Part shown: positions 7,718 to 15,770 of the stretch, one piece after another
Layout of the letters: each line of letters opens with the position of its first letter
Position numbering within the stretch: position 1 is the first letter of the stretch
Program-made: the position numbers and the translations under genes
From: Allopontixanthobacter sp041552775
Lineage (GTDB): Bacteria; Pseudomonadota; Alphaproteobacteria; Sphingomonadales; Sphingomonadaceae
Assembly: GCA_041552775.1 (NCBI GenBank)
Contig: JBFEKH010000025.1
Span: 1 to 24,206, forward strand
DNA length: 24,206 nucleotides
Direction: 5' to 3'
Notes under the pieces: generated by a model
Told to the model about the DNA's origin: nothing
Seen by the model: only the letters and a program-made list of their open reading frames with translations
Databases searched by the model: none

Positions 7718-8944
7718 ATGGCACTAGAAATCAAAGTCCCGGTATTGGGCGAATCCGTCACCGAAGGCACCATCGGCGAATGGCTGAAACAGCCGGGCGA
7801 CCGGGTGGAAGTGGACGAGCCGATCGCGAGTCTCGAAACGGACAAGGTCGCGATTGAAGTGCCCTCGCCCGTGGCTGGCATCATCGGTGAATTGCGAGCC
7901 GCCGTCGGCGACACGGTCGAAGTCGGCGCGGTTATCGCAACGGTCGAGGAAGGCGGCGCGGCTGCCAGCCCAGCCCCGGCAGCTGCACCAGCGCCCTCGC
8001 CCGCCACCGGCGAAAACAAGGCTCAGGAAGCAGCCGCGTCCGATGCATCGCAAACACTTTCGCCGGCCGTGCGCCGTGCGGTGCTGGAACACGGGATCGA
8101 CCCTTCCACCGTCAAGGGCACCGGCAAGGATGGCCGCCTGACCAAGGAAGATGTCCTCGCTGCGGCCAAGGCCAAGGGCGAAGAGCCTGCGCCAGCCGCA
8201 ACAGCACCGGCCCCCGCACCGGCCGCCGCTGTCAGCACCGGAGAACGCAAGACCGAGCGCGTGAAGATGACCCGCCTGCGCCAGACCATCGCCAAGCGGC
8301 TGAAGAGCGCGCAGGACAATGCCGCGCTGCTGACCACGTTCAACGATGTCGACATGACCGCAGTGATCGAGGCGCGCACCAAGTACAAGGACCTGTTCGC
8401 CAAGAAGCACGACATCAAGCTGGGCTTCATGGGCTTCTTCGCGAAAGCCGCGCATCTGGCACTGAAGGATGTTCCATCCGTCAACGCCCAGATCGAAGGC
8501 GATGAAATTGTCTATCACGATTATGTCGATATCTCGGTCGCCGTCAGCGCTCCGAACGGGCTCGTGGTTCCGGTCGTGCGTGATGTCGACAAGAAGGGCT
8601 TTGCCCAGATCGAGAAAGACATCGCCGATTTCGGCAAGCGCGCCAAGGACGGTACGCTGACGATGGCCGACATGGCCGGCGGCACCTTCACCATTTCCAA
8701 TGGCGGCGTGTTCGGATCGCTGATGTCCACCCCGATCATCAACCCGCCGCAAAGCGCAGTTCTCGGCCTGCACCGGATCGAAGACCGTGTGGTCGTGGTG
8801 GACGGTGAAATGGTGATCCGCCCGATGATGTATATCGCACTATCCTATGACCACCGCCTGATTGACGGGCGCGAAGCTGTGACCGCACTTAAGATTATCA
8901 AGGATGCAATCGAAGATCCCACGCGGATGCTCATTGATCTCTGA
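7718..8944 (+). CDS. sucB: Dihydrolipoyl succinyltransferase, E2 of 2-oxoglutarate dehydrogenase
   Basis: This is the core of the 2-oxoglutarate dehydrogenase complex, moving the succinyl group from the lipoyl arm to CoA. The 408 residues show three parts. The lipoyl domain has the lipoylated lysine at K43 in ETDKVAIEV. The peripheral E3-binding domain begins at SPAVRRAVLEHG and contains GTGKDGRLTKED. The catalytic domain ends with the active-site motif His379-x3-Asp383 in SYDHRLIDG. Ala/Pro-rich flexible linkers separate the parts, as usual. A single lipoyl domain is typical of succinyl rather than acetyl transferases. The ATG follows AGGAAACAGG. The stop is 10 bases before the lpd start, indicating co-transcription. 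Confidence 0.97.
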   Translation: MALEIKVPVLGESVTEGTIGEWLKQPGDRVEVDEPIASLETDKVAIEVPSPVAGIIGELRAAVGDTVEVGAVIATVEEGGAAASPAPAAAPAPSPATGENKAQEAAASDASQTLSPAVRRAVLEHGIDPSTVKGTGKDGRLTKEDVLAAAKAKGEEPAPAATAPAPAPAAAVSTGERKTERVKMTRLRQTIAKRLKSAQDNAALLTTFNDVDMTAVIEARTKYKDLFAKKHDIKLGFMGFFAKAAHLALKDVPSVNAQIEGDEIVYHDYVDISVAVSAPNGLVVPVVRDVDKKGFAQIEKDIADFGKRAKDGTLTMADMAGGTFTISNGGVFGSLMSTPIINPPQSAVLGLHRIEDRVVVVDGEMVIRPMMYIALSYDHRLIDGREAVTALKIIKDAIEDPTRMLIDL

Positions 8945-8954
8945 GGAATTACAA

Positions 8955-10361
8955 ATGGCTGACCAAACTTACGATTATGATGTCCTGATCATCGGCGCAG
9001 GCCCAGGCGGCTATGTCGCGGCAATCCGTGCCGCGCAGCTGGGTCTGAAGACCGCTTGCGTGGAAAGCCGCGCGACATTGGGCGGGACTTGCCTCAATGT
9101 CGGGTGCATTCCGTCCAAGGCCTTGCTGCATGCCTCCGAATTGCTGGACGAGGCCAATAATGGCCACATGGCAACTTGGGGAATCACGACCAATGCCAAG
9201 CTCGATCTGGGCGTGATGATGGCGGAAAAGGTCAAGGCGGTTGGCGATCTGACCGGCGGTATCGAATTCCTGTTCAAGAAGAACAAAGTCACCTGGATCA
9301 AGGGCCATGCCGCGTTTCAAGACGCGCACACGGTCAAGGTAGGTGATGCAACATACACCGCCAAGGATATCGTGATCGCAACCGGGTCCAGCGTAACCCC
9401 TTTGCCGGGTGTCCAGGTCGACAACGCAGCGGGCCGGATCGTTGATTCCACGGGCGCGCTCGAATTGTCCGAAGTGCCCGAGCATCTCGTGGTCATTGGC
9501 GGCGGCGTGATCGGGCTGGAACTCGGCTCCGTCTGGCGCCGTCTGGGCGCGAAGGTAACCGTAGTCGAATTCCTCGACATGCTGTTGCCCGGCATGGACA
9601 CTGACGTGCGCAAGGAAGCGGGCAAGATCTTCAAGAAACAGGGCATGGACCTGAAGCTGAAGAGCAAGGTCACCGGCGCGACCGTAACAGGCAAGAAAGT
9701 CTCGCTGACGGTCGAGCCTTCAGCGGGCGGCGATGCTGAAACCATTGAGGCGAGCCATGTGCTGGTCTCCATCGGCAGGCGTCCCAATGTGGACGGGCTC
9801 AACATTGATGCCATCAGGCTGGAGCTGAACAAGCGCGGCCAGATCGAAACGGGCCATGATTTCCGCACGAAAATTGACGGCGTCTGGGCAGTCGGTGACG
9901 TAATCCCCGGGCCGATGCTGGCGCACAAGGCAGAAGACGAAGGCATTGCCGTGGCGGAATTCATCGCCGGGCAGACCGGTATCGTGAACCACGCGGTAAT
10001 CCCTGGTGTGGTCTACACCATGCCCGAATTTGCCGATGTCGGCATGACCGAGGACGAAGCAAAGGAAGCCGGGCACACGATCAAGGTCGGGAAATTCCCG
10101 ATGATGGCCAACAGCCGGGCCAAGGCCAACCGCGACACTGATGGCTTCGTCAAAGTGATCGCCGATGCCGAAACCGACCGCGTACTTGGCGTCCATATCG
10201 TCGCCAGCCTTGCCGGCACAATGATCGCCGAGGCAGCAATCGCCATGGAATTTGGCGCCACGTCGGAAGATATCGCCTATACCTGTCACGCCCATCCGAC
10301 CCATGCAGAGGCGCTGAAAGAAGCGGCGATGGCGGTCCAGGGCAAACCGATCCACATGTGA
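8955..10361 (+). CDS. lpd: Dihydrolipoyl dehydrogenase, E3 component
   Basis: This FAD enzyme reoxidises the dihydrolipoyl arm of E2 with NAD. The 468-residue product has the FAD-binding GAGPGG motif at residues 14-19, the redox-active disulfide C46/C51 in GGTCLNVGC, a second nucleotide-binding motif GGGVIGLE, the FAD motif AVGDV and the C-terminal His-Glu pair in HAHPTHAE. I placed the start at 8955 because MADQTYDYDVLIIG is the family N-terminus and GAGGAA (8943-8948) is correctly spaced. The in-frame ATG at 8904 would lie inside sucB. Its position directly after sucA-sucB suggests it serves the 2-oxoglutarate complex, though one E3 may also serve other dehydrogenases. Confidence 0.97.
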   Translation: MADQTYDYDVLIIGAGPGGYVAAIRAAQLGLKTACVESRATLGGTCLNVGCIPSKALLHASELLDEANNGHMATWGITTNAKLDLGVMMAEKVKAVGDLTGGIEFLFKKNKVTWIKGHAAFQDAHTVKVGDATYTAKDIVIATGSSVTPLPGVQVDNAAGRIVDSTGALELSEVPEHLVVIGGGVIGLELGSVWRRLGAKVTVVEFLDMLLPGMDTDVRKEAGKIFKKQGMDLKLKSKVTGATVTGKKVSLTVEPSAGGDAETIEASHVLVSIGRRPNVDGLNIDAIRLELNKRGQIETGHDFRTKIDGVWAVGDVIPGPMLAHKAEDEGIAVAEFIAGQTGIVNHAVIPGVVYTMPEFADVGMTEDEAKEAGHTIKVGKFPMMANSRAKANRDTDGFVKVIADAETDRVLGVHIVASLAGTMIAEAAIAMEFGATSEDIAYTCHAHPTHAEALKEAAMAVQGKPIHM

Positions 10362-10365
10362 TCGC

Positions 10366-10794
10366 ATGACCAAGGCAATCCCCCCCTTTCACCTCGCCTT
10401 TCCGGTCGATGATCTGGCGGCAGCGCGTGCGTTTTACGGCGGGCTGATGGGCTGCCCGGAAGGGCGCAGTTCCGATCAGTGGATCGATTTCAATTTCTTC
10501 GGACACCAGATCGTGGCACATCTCGCTCCGCCGCGCAGCAGCGCCGATAAGGCGGCAAATCCGGTGGACGGGCATGACGTGCCGGTGCCGCATTTTGGCG
10601 TCGTTCTGGACATGGCTGACTGGCGCGAACTGGCTGGCCGGCTCACCGCTGCCGGCGTCACTTTCGCCATGGAACCAACCATCCGTTTCGAAGGACAGGT
10701 CGGCGAACAGGCCACGATGTTTTTCCGCGACCCGAGCGGCAATGCGCTTGAAATCAAGGCCATGGCTGATCCGGATGGACTTTTCGCCAGCTGA
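10366..10794 (+). CDS. VOC-fold (glyoxalase/dioxygenase superfamily) protein
   Basis: This 142-residue protein is a single-chain member of the vicinal oxygen chelate superfamily. The paired beta-alpha-beta pattern is visible: FHLAFPVDD opens the first module, and PVPHFGVVLD opens the second. Candidate metal ligands are His9, His76 and Glu129 in NALEIKA, with His47 also near the site. Substrate and reaction cannot be read from the sequence; glyoxalase, ring-cleaving dioxygenase and antibiotic-binding members share this fold. The ATG is four bases after the lpd stop, so it is probably the next gene of the TCA transcript. Confidence 0.85.
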   Translation: MTKAIPPFHLAFPVDDLAAARAFYGGLMGCPEGRSSDQWIDFNFFGHQIVAHLAPPRSSADKAANPVDGHDVPVPHFGVVLDMADWRELAGRLTAAGVTFAMEPTIRFEGQVGEQATMFFRDPSGNALEIKAMADPDGLFAS

Positions 10795-10865
10795 TCCTTG
10801 CCCTGCGCCCGCCAGATGATAGGGCGGCCTGTCACCATCCCGACCGCCTGAAAAGGATCCTGCAC

Positions 10866-11564
10866 GTGGCCAAATCGATCTGGATGCTCCGTTTTGCCCG
10901 CTGGCATATCTGGCTCGGCTGGCTGGTTGGCGTGCCTATCGTCATGTGGATGGCCACCGGGCTGGTGATGGTTGCCCGGCCAATTGACGAAGTGCGCGGC
11001 AATCATCTGCGGATAGTACAGCCGGAGCAGGCCCTGCCGGCCGATATTTCGATTTCCGTGGCGTTGCCTGATAATAACGAGAGTCCGGTAAGGTCAGTCC
11101 GCACCGCGATGGTTTCCGGCCAACCGATCACCACAATCGAATATCTGGATGGCGCGCTGGAACGGTTCACCAAGACCGGCGCAAAATTGCCGCCACTCAA
11201 TGAAATCGAGGCGCGGGTCATCGTGGCCGAACAAGTAGTCGGCGGCGACCAGATTGCCTCGATCACTCCATTCACAGCAGAGCAGGCTCCATTCGATTTC
11301 CGCCGCGCGATGCCCGTCTGGCAAGTCGATCTGGCCGGTGGCGCGCGCGTTTATATCGGGCGCGACACCGGCCAGATCGAAGCGATCCGCACCCGCTGGT
11401 GGCGGCTGTTCGATTTCATGTGGGGACTGCACATCATGGACCTGCAAACACGCGAAGATACCTCGCACCCCGTTCTGATCCTGTTCGCAGCGCTGGGCTT
11501 GATCGGTTCGCTGCTGGGTACTGTCCTGATGTTCCGCCGCCGCAAGGCTAGGGTCCAGGCATGA
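10866..11564 (+). CDS. PepSY-type membrane protein
   Basis: The 232-residue protein has an N-terminal membrane segment (about residues 12-35, in WHIWLGWLVGVPIVMWMATG) and a C-terminal one (about 203-224) followed by a basic tail. The central part, about 165 residues and probably periplasmic, contains a region like a PepSY domain (FRRAMPVWQVDLAGGARVYIGRDTG in two overlapping parts), as in proteins often called iron-regulated membrane proteins. The start is GTG, preceded by AAAAGGA. No metal-ligand or catalytic motif is evident, so the role is unknown; related proteins often accompany iron or siderophore functions, but nothing like that is nearby. It overlaps the next gene by four bases, suggesting translational coupling. 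Confidence 0.75.
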   Translation: MAKSIWMLRFARWHIWLGWLVGVPIVMWMATGLVMVARPIDEVRGNHLRIVQPEQALPADISISVALPDNNESPVRSVRTAMVSGQPITTIEYLDGALERFTKTGAKLPPLNEIEARVIVAEQVVGGDQIASITPFTAEQAPFDFRRAMPVWQVDLAGGARVYIGRDTGQIEAIRTRWWRLFDFMWGLHIMDLQTREDTSHPVLILFAALGLIGSLLGTVLMFRRRKARVQA

Positions 11565-12235
11565 GCGCGGCAGAAATCCCCGCGCTCGTTCCAGCTGTCC
11601 TTCCGCCGGTCCTAGACCTGGCTGGCACCGCTGTCTTTGCGCTGACCGGCGCGCTGCTGGCGGCGCGGCTGCGGCAGACTTTCGTCACGATGGCGTTCTT
11701 CGCACTGATCACCGGTGTCGGGGGCGGATCTTTGCGCGACATGCTGATCGGCACGCCGGTATTCTGGGCCCACAACCCGTGGGTCGCGCCGGTCATATTC
11801 GCAACCGCGCTGATCGCCTGGTTCACCCCGCGCCGTTGGTGGGAAGGCGAGCTGCTGGAATGGGCCGATGCAGCCGGTCTTGCCGCCTTTGCCGTGCTGG
11901 GCACCGCGAAGGCGCTGGCGTTCGGCGTGGCCCCGGTTCCGGCGATGGTCATGGGGGTCATCACTGGATGCGCTGGGGGTGTAATCCGCGATGTGATTGC
12001 GGGTGAACCTTCGATAATCATGCGCCCGGAATTATATGTAACCGCTGCCGCTCTGTCAGCGCTTGTCACTATGCTTGGATCAGTGTTTGCACTGCCCGAT
12101 GTGCTGGTGTGGGGCGCCGCATGGGTGGCCGGCCTTAGCCTGCGCGGTGCGGCAATCAGATGGAAACTCGCCCTGCCCGCCTATGATGACGAGCAGGGCG
12201 ATGATCATGATGCTTCCTCAGGCACGAAGGCCTAA
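11561..12235 (+). CDS. TRIC-family (UPF0126) cation channel protein
   Basis: This 224-residue membrane protein has the two-repeat layout of prokaryotic TRIC channels, each repeat having about three hydrophobic helices and a glycine-rich kink: GVGGGSLRD in the first repeat and GCAGGVIRD in the second. A seventh C-terminal helix follows. Members of this family form trimers conducting monovalent cations such as potassium; that assignment is by family only. In the second kink the usual GGG-type triple is replaced by CAGG, a small departure. The ATG lies inside the stop of the PepSY gene (ATGA overlap). Its own stop overlaps the stop of the convergent gene at 12232. Confidence 0.88.
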   Translation: MSAAEIPALVPAVLPPVLDLAGTAVFALTGALLAARLRQTFVTMAFFALITGVGGGSLRDMLIGTPVFWAHNPWVAPVIFATALIAWFTPRRWWEGELLEWADAAGLAAFAVLGTAKALAFGVAPVPAMVMGVITGCAGGVIRDVIAGEPSIIMRPELYVTAAALSALVTMLGSVFALPDVLVWGAAWVAGLSLRGAAIRWKLALPAYDDEQGDDHDASSGTKA

Positions 12236-12999
12236 CTGCCGTAGCGATCATCCTGGCCGTCCGAAGAATCCGGCTCATCCTCGTAACTCTCGCCTGCTAC
12301 CGGGCCGCCGGGATAGGCCGGTGCCTGGGCAGAGGGAGCCGACGTATTGTCTGAATAACCGCCACTGGGCGCTGTCGGGCCGGCATTGCCCCATGCCGAC
12401 GCGTAACGATCATCGCTCCACTGGCGGTCGTCTTGCGGGCCATTATTGCTCTGAAGCGCGCTTCTTTCGCCATAGCTCACATCGTCGATCCGTCCGTCGC
12501 GGCCGATCCGGCAAGTGAACACATCGCCATTGTAAAGCGAACCGCTAACCAGCCAGCCATCACCCGAACGTTCGACAGAATCGACCCCATTCACCCTTGC
12601 ATCGCGTTCGATCTCGCGCACGCACATGTCGGCAGCACGGTCGAGGCCCTGCGCGCCATCATACCGGGAATCGCCGCGATAGCCGCTCGACCGGGTGGGG
12701 TAAGGCGCGGGATAGCCGCGCGGTTCCCTCGGCTGGGAGGCGGCACTTGCGACAGCGGCAATTGCGCCGATCACCAGTAGGCCGCCAATCACATCGCCCG
12801 CATCGATTCCATCGCGGTGATAGCGTCCGCGGTACCGGTCGCGCTGGGCATTGACGCTATCGGCATTCCATACCGAATATCCGGGTGCAGCGGCATGCGC
12901 CGTGCCAACCCGTACGTCAGCCGCGACCGCAGGCGTTGCTGCCATGGACAGGGCTGCGATCATCGCCGCCGATGAGGAGAAGAGGGAAAGCTTTTTCAT
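12232..12999 (-). CDS. Secreted envelope protein, paralog A (glycine-zipper-like segment)
   Basis: I cannot name a characterised family. The 255-residue protein starts with a Sec signal peptide (MKKLSLFSSSAAM..., cleavage likely after TPAVA). A short Arg/Asp linker (HRDGIDAGD) precedes a Gly/Ala/Ile-rich hydrophobic stretch at about residues 69-88, which could be a membrane segment. A compact domain with two cysteines (CVREIERDARVNG and FTCRIGRDGRIDD) follows, then a disordered tail rich in Pro, Gly, Ser and Asp. The same order of parts occurs in the protein encoded at 13091-13657, so the two are tandem paralogs; the long acidic tail is specific to this copy. The start is ATG after GTGGGGA. 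The gene ends tail to tail with the TRIC gene, sharing stop-codon bases. Confidence 0.72.
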   Translation of the reverse strand: MKKLSLFSSSAAMIAALSMAATPAVAADVRVGTAHAAAPGYSVWNADSVNAQRDRYRGRYHRDGIDAGDVIGGLLVIGAIAAVASAASQPREPRGYPAPYPTRSSGYRGDSRYDGAQGLDRAADMCVREIERDARVNGVDSVERSGDGWLVSGSLYNGDVFTCRIGRDGRIDDVSYGERSALQSNNGPQDDRQWSDDRYASAWGNAGPTAPSGGYSDNTSAPSAQAPAYPGGPVAGESYEDEPDSSDGQDDRYGS

Positions 13000-13036
13000 G
13001 TTATGGTCCCCACTTAATTGAATGTTGAAATGGATA

Positions 13037-13068
13037 AGCGGTCCAGGCTTTCATCAGCCTGAACCGCT
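13037..13068 (-). terminator. Hairpin downstream of paralog B, possible terminator
   Basis: AGCGGT-C-CAGGCT (13037-13049) faces AGCCTG-A-ACCGCT (13056-13068) across a 6-base loop. Read on the - strand, the single mismatch becomes a G-U pair, giving a continuous 13-pair stem; read on the + strand it is a C-A mismatch. This favours function in - strand RNA, 22 bases after the stop of the gene at 13091. The following bases (TATCCATTTC) are only weakly T-rich, so it may be an attenuator or mRNA-protecting structure between the two paralogs, not a full terminator. Confidence 0.5.
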
Positions 13069-13090
13069 CTCCATAGTCTATTCCGGACGA

Positions 13091-13657
13091 TCAGCGCAGA
13101 CCGCGAACGCCGCTGAAATCGAGACCGACCACTCGGCCGCGGGAAATGTCGCAGGTAAACTTGCCGCTATCTGCCTGCCGACCCCGGTCGTAACGATCGT
13201 TCCGATCATAATTGTCGTAACGATTACCGTAACCTCGGGCACCCTGAACGTCGATCCGGCCCTTTACGCGCCAGCCATAGCGCGTGTCATCGACATCGCG
13301 GATGTTTGTCACGTCGGCATAGCGATAGCCGTTGCGCTTGGCAGTTCGTTCAGCGGCGCGGACGCATTGTTCAACTGCAGCGCGCGGATTTCCGCGGCCA
13401 TAATAATCATTGTAGCCACCGCGGTAATCACTCGAATTTTGACGGTAACCGTCCCGGTAATCGCGATTGTAACCGCGGTCCCTGCTGGAAGCGGATGCGA
13501 TCGCGGCGATGCCACCAATGATCACCGCACCGGCGATGATTTCCCCAGCGCTGATGCCGTCATGGTCCCGGTCGCGGGCAAAGGCAGGCGCTGCGGACGT
13601 CATTGCCATTGCGCCAGCGGCGACGGTCCCGACGAGTGTTTTTGTAAGGGTATTCAT
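13091..13657 (-). CDS. Secreted envelope protein, paralog B (glycine-zipper-like segment)
   Basis: The 188-residue protein has a Sec signal peptide ending near APAFA, an Asp/Arg linker (RDHDGISAGE), a Gly/Ala/Ile-rich hydrophobic segment (about residues 39-56) and a low-complexity stretch rich in Arg, Tyr, Asp and Gly. The C-terminal domain has paired cysteines (CVRAAERTAKRNG and FTCDISRGRVVG). It shares this arrangement and several motifs with the neighbour at 12232-12999; here an additional Arg/Asp/Tyr-rich insert sits inside the C-terminal domain and the long tail is missing. Function is unknown; an outer-envelope or periplasmic role is inferred from the signal peptide. The ATG is preceded by GAGGAACG. 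It probably has its own promoter in the 133-base gap upstream. Confidence 0.75.
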   Translation of the reverse strand: MNTLTKTLVGTVAAGAMAMTSAAPAFARDRDHDGISAGEIIAGAVIIGGIAAIASASSRDRGYNRDYRDGYRQNSSDYRGGYNDYYGRGNPRAAVEQCVRAAERTAKRNGYRYADVTNIRDVDDTRYGWRVKGRIDVQGARGYGNRYDNYDRNDRYDRGRQADSGKFTCDISRGRVVGLDFSGVRGLR

Positions 13658-13734
13658 GGGTCGTTCCTCGCTTGGCGCCAGTGCGGAAGTGCTCCGGCGT
13701 CAAACAAGATCTAGGCGATTCGCCCTGTTGTGAC

Positions 13735-13764
13735 CCTGAATTACACTGACAGCAAACGTTCAGG
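13735..13764. repeat. Inverted repeat CCTGAA/TTCAGG upstream of paralog B
   Basis: CCTGAA (13735-13740) and TTCAGG (13759-13764) form a perfect 6-base inverted repeat with an 18-base spacer, 78-107 bases before the start of paralog B on the - strand. A second short palindrome, GGCGATTCGCC (13714-13724), lies between it and the gene. The spacing of about two helical turns suits a dimeric regulator, but I cannot assign one. Confidence 0.28.
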
Positions 13765-13790
13765 AAAGTGACAATATTTATGAACGGGTG

Positions 13791-15149
13791 TTACTCCACT
13801 AAGGCTGCCAACACGTCGCGGGTGAAAGCGGTAATGTCAAAACGGCCCGCCAGCGGATCCTCTCCTCGCCGAACAATCACAATATTCATACTGGGTACGA
13901 TCACCACATATTGCCCGCGGTTCCCAATCCCGGCGAAAGTATCACGCGGGATACCATCCGAATGGTTCAACAACCAGAACCCGGCGCCATAACCCAAATC
14001 GCCGCCGTCAGGCTGGGGACCGGAAGAGGCGGAAACATAGTCCCGCCAGTTTTCCGGCAATATCCGCTCGCCCCCGGGCAGCACCCCATCGTCGAGATAC
14101 AGCTGTCCGAACTTCGCCAGATCGCGGGCGGTGGACCAGACTTGGCTGGAGAGGACGTAATTGCCGCGCCAATCGGTTTCAGCAACAGTCGCGTGCATGC
14201 CCAATTTGGCGAAGAATTCAGCAGGCGGGTGATCGACGAAAGTAGGCTGGACCGCCTTGATTGCCATCAGCGTATCGTTGTTGGCATATCGATATACCGT
14301 GCCGGGACGGTGAATTACCGGCCAGCTGCCCGCGCGTTCGTCAACAGTCGTGCCGCCCCAGTAAACCGGGTCAGTTCGGTTGCCCTGCGTATCCGAATAG
14401 CGACCTGAGGCCATGCGCAGCAAATCATCGATGGTAATGCCCCAGCGCATCCTGTCAGCCGAGACCGTGCCGCCCAATCCTGCCCTCTGGTTGACCTGGA
14501 CTTCCCCGCGCTGGGCGGCAGCGCCAATCAGGGTTGCTGCAATGCTCTTGGCGACTGACCAGGTTCGCTGCGGCACATTCGGACCAAAGCCGTCTGCATA
14601 GCGCTCGCCGATCATGCTGCCGTTTTGTATAATGACGACTGCGGTTGTCCTGGCACCCGGCCCGTATCCTTCGGCAAATGCCGCTGCGACACTACCGGCC
14701 AGTGGTGTCTTTTCAAAGTATTTGACCTCAACGACGCTGGACTGAGGCACCTGCTCTCGCATGGCCCGGATCGGCGGCGGGTTGCCGCCTATCGGGCGGA
14801 GCGAACATCCCTGCTGCGAATCGTGAAGTGCCAGGCGCGGCGGCATGTCATCGGACCAATCGACCGTGACGCTGACAACCTGACCGCCAGCATCACGCTC
14901 GATGGCATGCGGCAGGTCCCGAACAATTCCATCCAGCGGCGCCTGAATCCCGGTCAACTCATATTTGACTATGCTCTCGATCGAACGAACTGATCCGGCC
15001 CGCTCGGCATTGGCGATCGCCCCGCACAGCATCAACGCCTTGTACCCGGCAGCCAGCGCACGGTCATAGCGGGATGGTTCGGCCTGATCCTGCGCAACCA
15101 CCGGCGCGGAAACGAGGGCGACAACCGCGGCAGTGAGGAGCTTTTTCAT
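13791..15149 (-). CDS. Secreted serine hydrolase, class C beta-lactamase-like fold
   Basis: The 452-residue protein has a Sec signal peptide (cleavage probably after APVVA), an unassigned N-terminal part to about residue 140, and a beta-lactamase-related domain. The nucleophile motif SxxK is S198-V-A-K201 in RTWSVAKS, and the second motif YxN is Y288-A-N290 in YRYANND. The third KTG-type box seems replaced by a glycine-rich GNRGQ near the C-terminus, as in esterase or amide-hydrolase relatives, so true beta-lactamase activity is not indicated. The substrate could be a peptide, an ester or an oligomer such as 6-aminohexanoate dimer; this cannot be decided here. It starts 49 bases after the rplQ terminator stem, so it is probably transcribed independently. 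Confidence 0.88.
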   Translation of the reverse strand: MKKLLTAAVVALVSAPVVAQDQAEPSRYDRALAAGYKALMLCGAIANAERAGSVRSIESIVKYELTGIQAPLDGIVRDLPHAIERDAGGQVVSVTVDWSDDMPPRLALHDSQQGCSLRPIGGNPPPIRAMREQVPQSSVVEVKYFEKTPLAGSVAAAFAEGYGPGARTTAVVIIQNGSMIGERYADGFGPNVPQRTWSVAKSIAATLIGAAAQRGEVQVNQRAGLGGTVSADRMRWGITIDDLLRMASGRYSDTQGNRTDPVYWGGTTVDERAGSWPVIHRPGTVYRYANNDTLMAIKAVQPTFVDHPPAEFFAKLGMHATVAETDWRGNYVLSSQVWSTARDLAKFGQLYLDDGVLPGGERILPENWRDYVSASSGPQPDGGDLGYGAGFWLLNHSDGIPRDTFAGIGNRGQYVVIVPSMNIVIVRRGEDPLAGRFDITAFTRDVLAALVE

Positions 15150-15197
15150 ACTCCGGGTCTGGCCTGCAATTACGGCGCTGTCAAAAGTCGATTACCC

Positions 15198-15233
15198 AAA
15201 CAAAATGGGGCCGAAGGTTTCCCTCCGACCCCA
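15198..15233 (-). terminator. Intrinsic terminator of the alpha ribosomal operon
   Basis: On the - strand, TGGGGTCGGAGG pairs with CCTTCGGCCCCA around a GAAA tetraloop, giving 12 pairs with two G-U wobbles, followed by TTTTGTTT. The wobbles would be mismatches on the + strand, so the direction is clear. It begins 28 bases after the rplQ stop and should end the rpsM-rpsK-rpoA-rplQ transcript. Confidence 0.9.
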
Positions 15234-15260
15234 CTTGGTGATTACGTTGAAGTCTGCGAT

Positions 15261-15686
15261 TTACGCGTCTTCGAATTCTTCGTCGTTCTGGTTCATTACC
15301 GGGCCGCTGTCCTTGCCGCGTTCTGCGACATCGCGGTCAACGAATTCGATGATCGCCATCTGCGATGCATCGCCGGCACGGAAACCGGCCTTGATGATCC
15401 GCAGATAACCGCCCTCGCGCTTGGCATAGCGCTCGCCCAGAACGTCAAACAGCTTCTTGACCTGTGTATCGTCGTTCATGCGGGCTGCCGCAAGACGCCG
15501 GTTGGACAGACCGCCACGCTTTGCGAGCGTGACCAGCTTTTCAACATAGGGGCGCAGTTCCTTGGCTTTCGGCAAGGTGGTCTGGATCTGCTCATGCTTG
15601 ACGAGCGCATCCGCCATGTTGCGGAACAGGGCCTTGCGGTGGCCTGACTTACGCGACAGCTTACGCTGTGAAATACCGTGACGCAT
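15261..15686 (-). CDS. rplQ: 50S ribosomal protein L17
   Basis: L17 is a large-subunit protein and the usual last gene of the alpha operon. The 141-residue product opens with MRHGISQRKLSRKSGHRKAL, the conserved family N-terminus, and has GYLRIIKAGFRAGDASQMAIIE later. The C-terminus is acidic (NDEEFEDA), an extension often seen in alphaproteobacteria. The ATG is preceded by GGAG. It follows rpoA after 84 bases that contain a small hairpin and is followed by a strong intrinsic terminator. Confidence 0.98.
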   Translation of the reverse strand: MRHGISQRKLSRKSGHRKALFRNMADALVKHEQIQTTLPKAKELRPYVEKLVTLAKRGGLSNRRLAAARMNDDTQVKKLFDVLGERYAKREGGYLRIIKAGFRAGDASQMAIIEFVDRDVAERGKDSGPVMNQNDEEFEDA

Positions 15687-15733
15687 AGTGGTAACTCCGT
15701 TCGTAGGGGGGCCGTATCAGGTACCCCCATCCC

Positions 15734-15755
15734 GGTGGCCGTCAGGGTCGCCACC
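15734..15755 (-). other. Hairpin in the rpoA-rplQ gap
   Basis: GGTGGC (15734-15739) and GCCACC (15750-15755) form a 6-pair GC-rich stem with a 10-base loop in the 84-base space between rpoA and rplQ. No T run follows. It may be a processing or stability element of the operon mRNA. Confidence 0.35.
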
Positions 15756-15770
15756 TTCACCCGATGAGAA

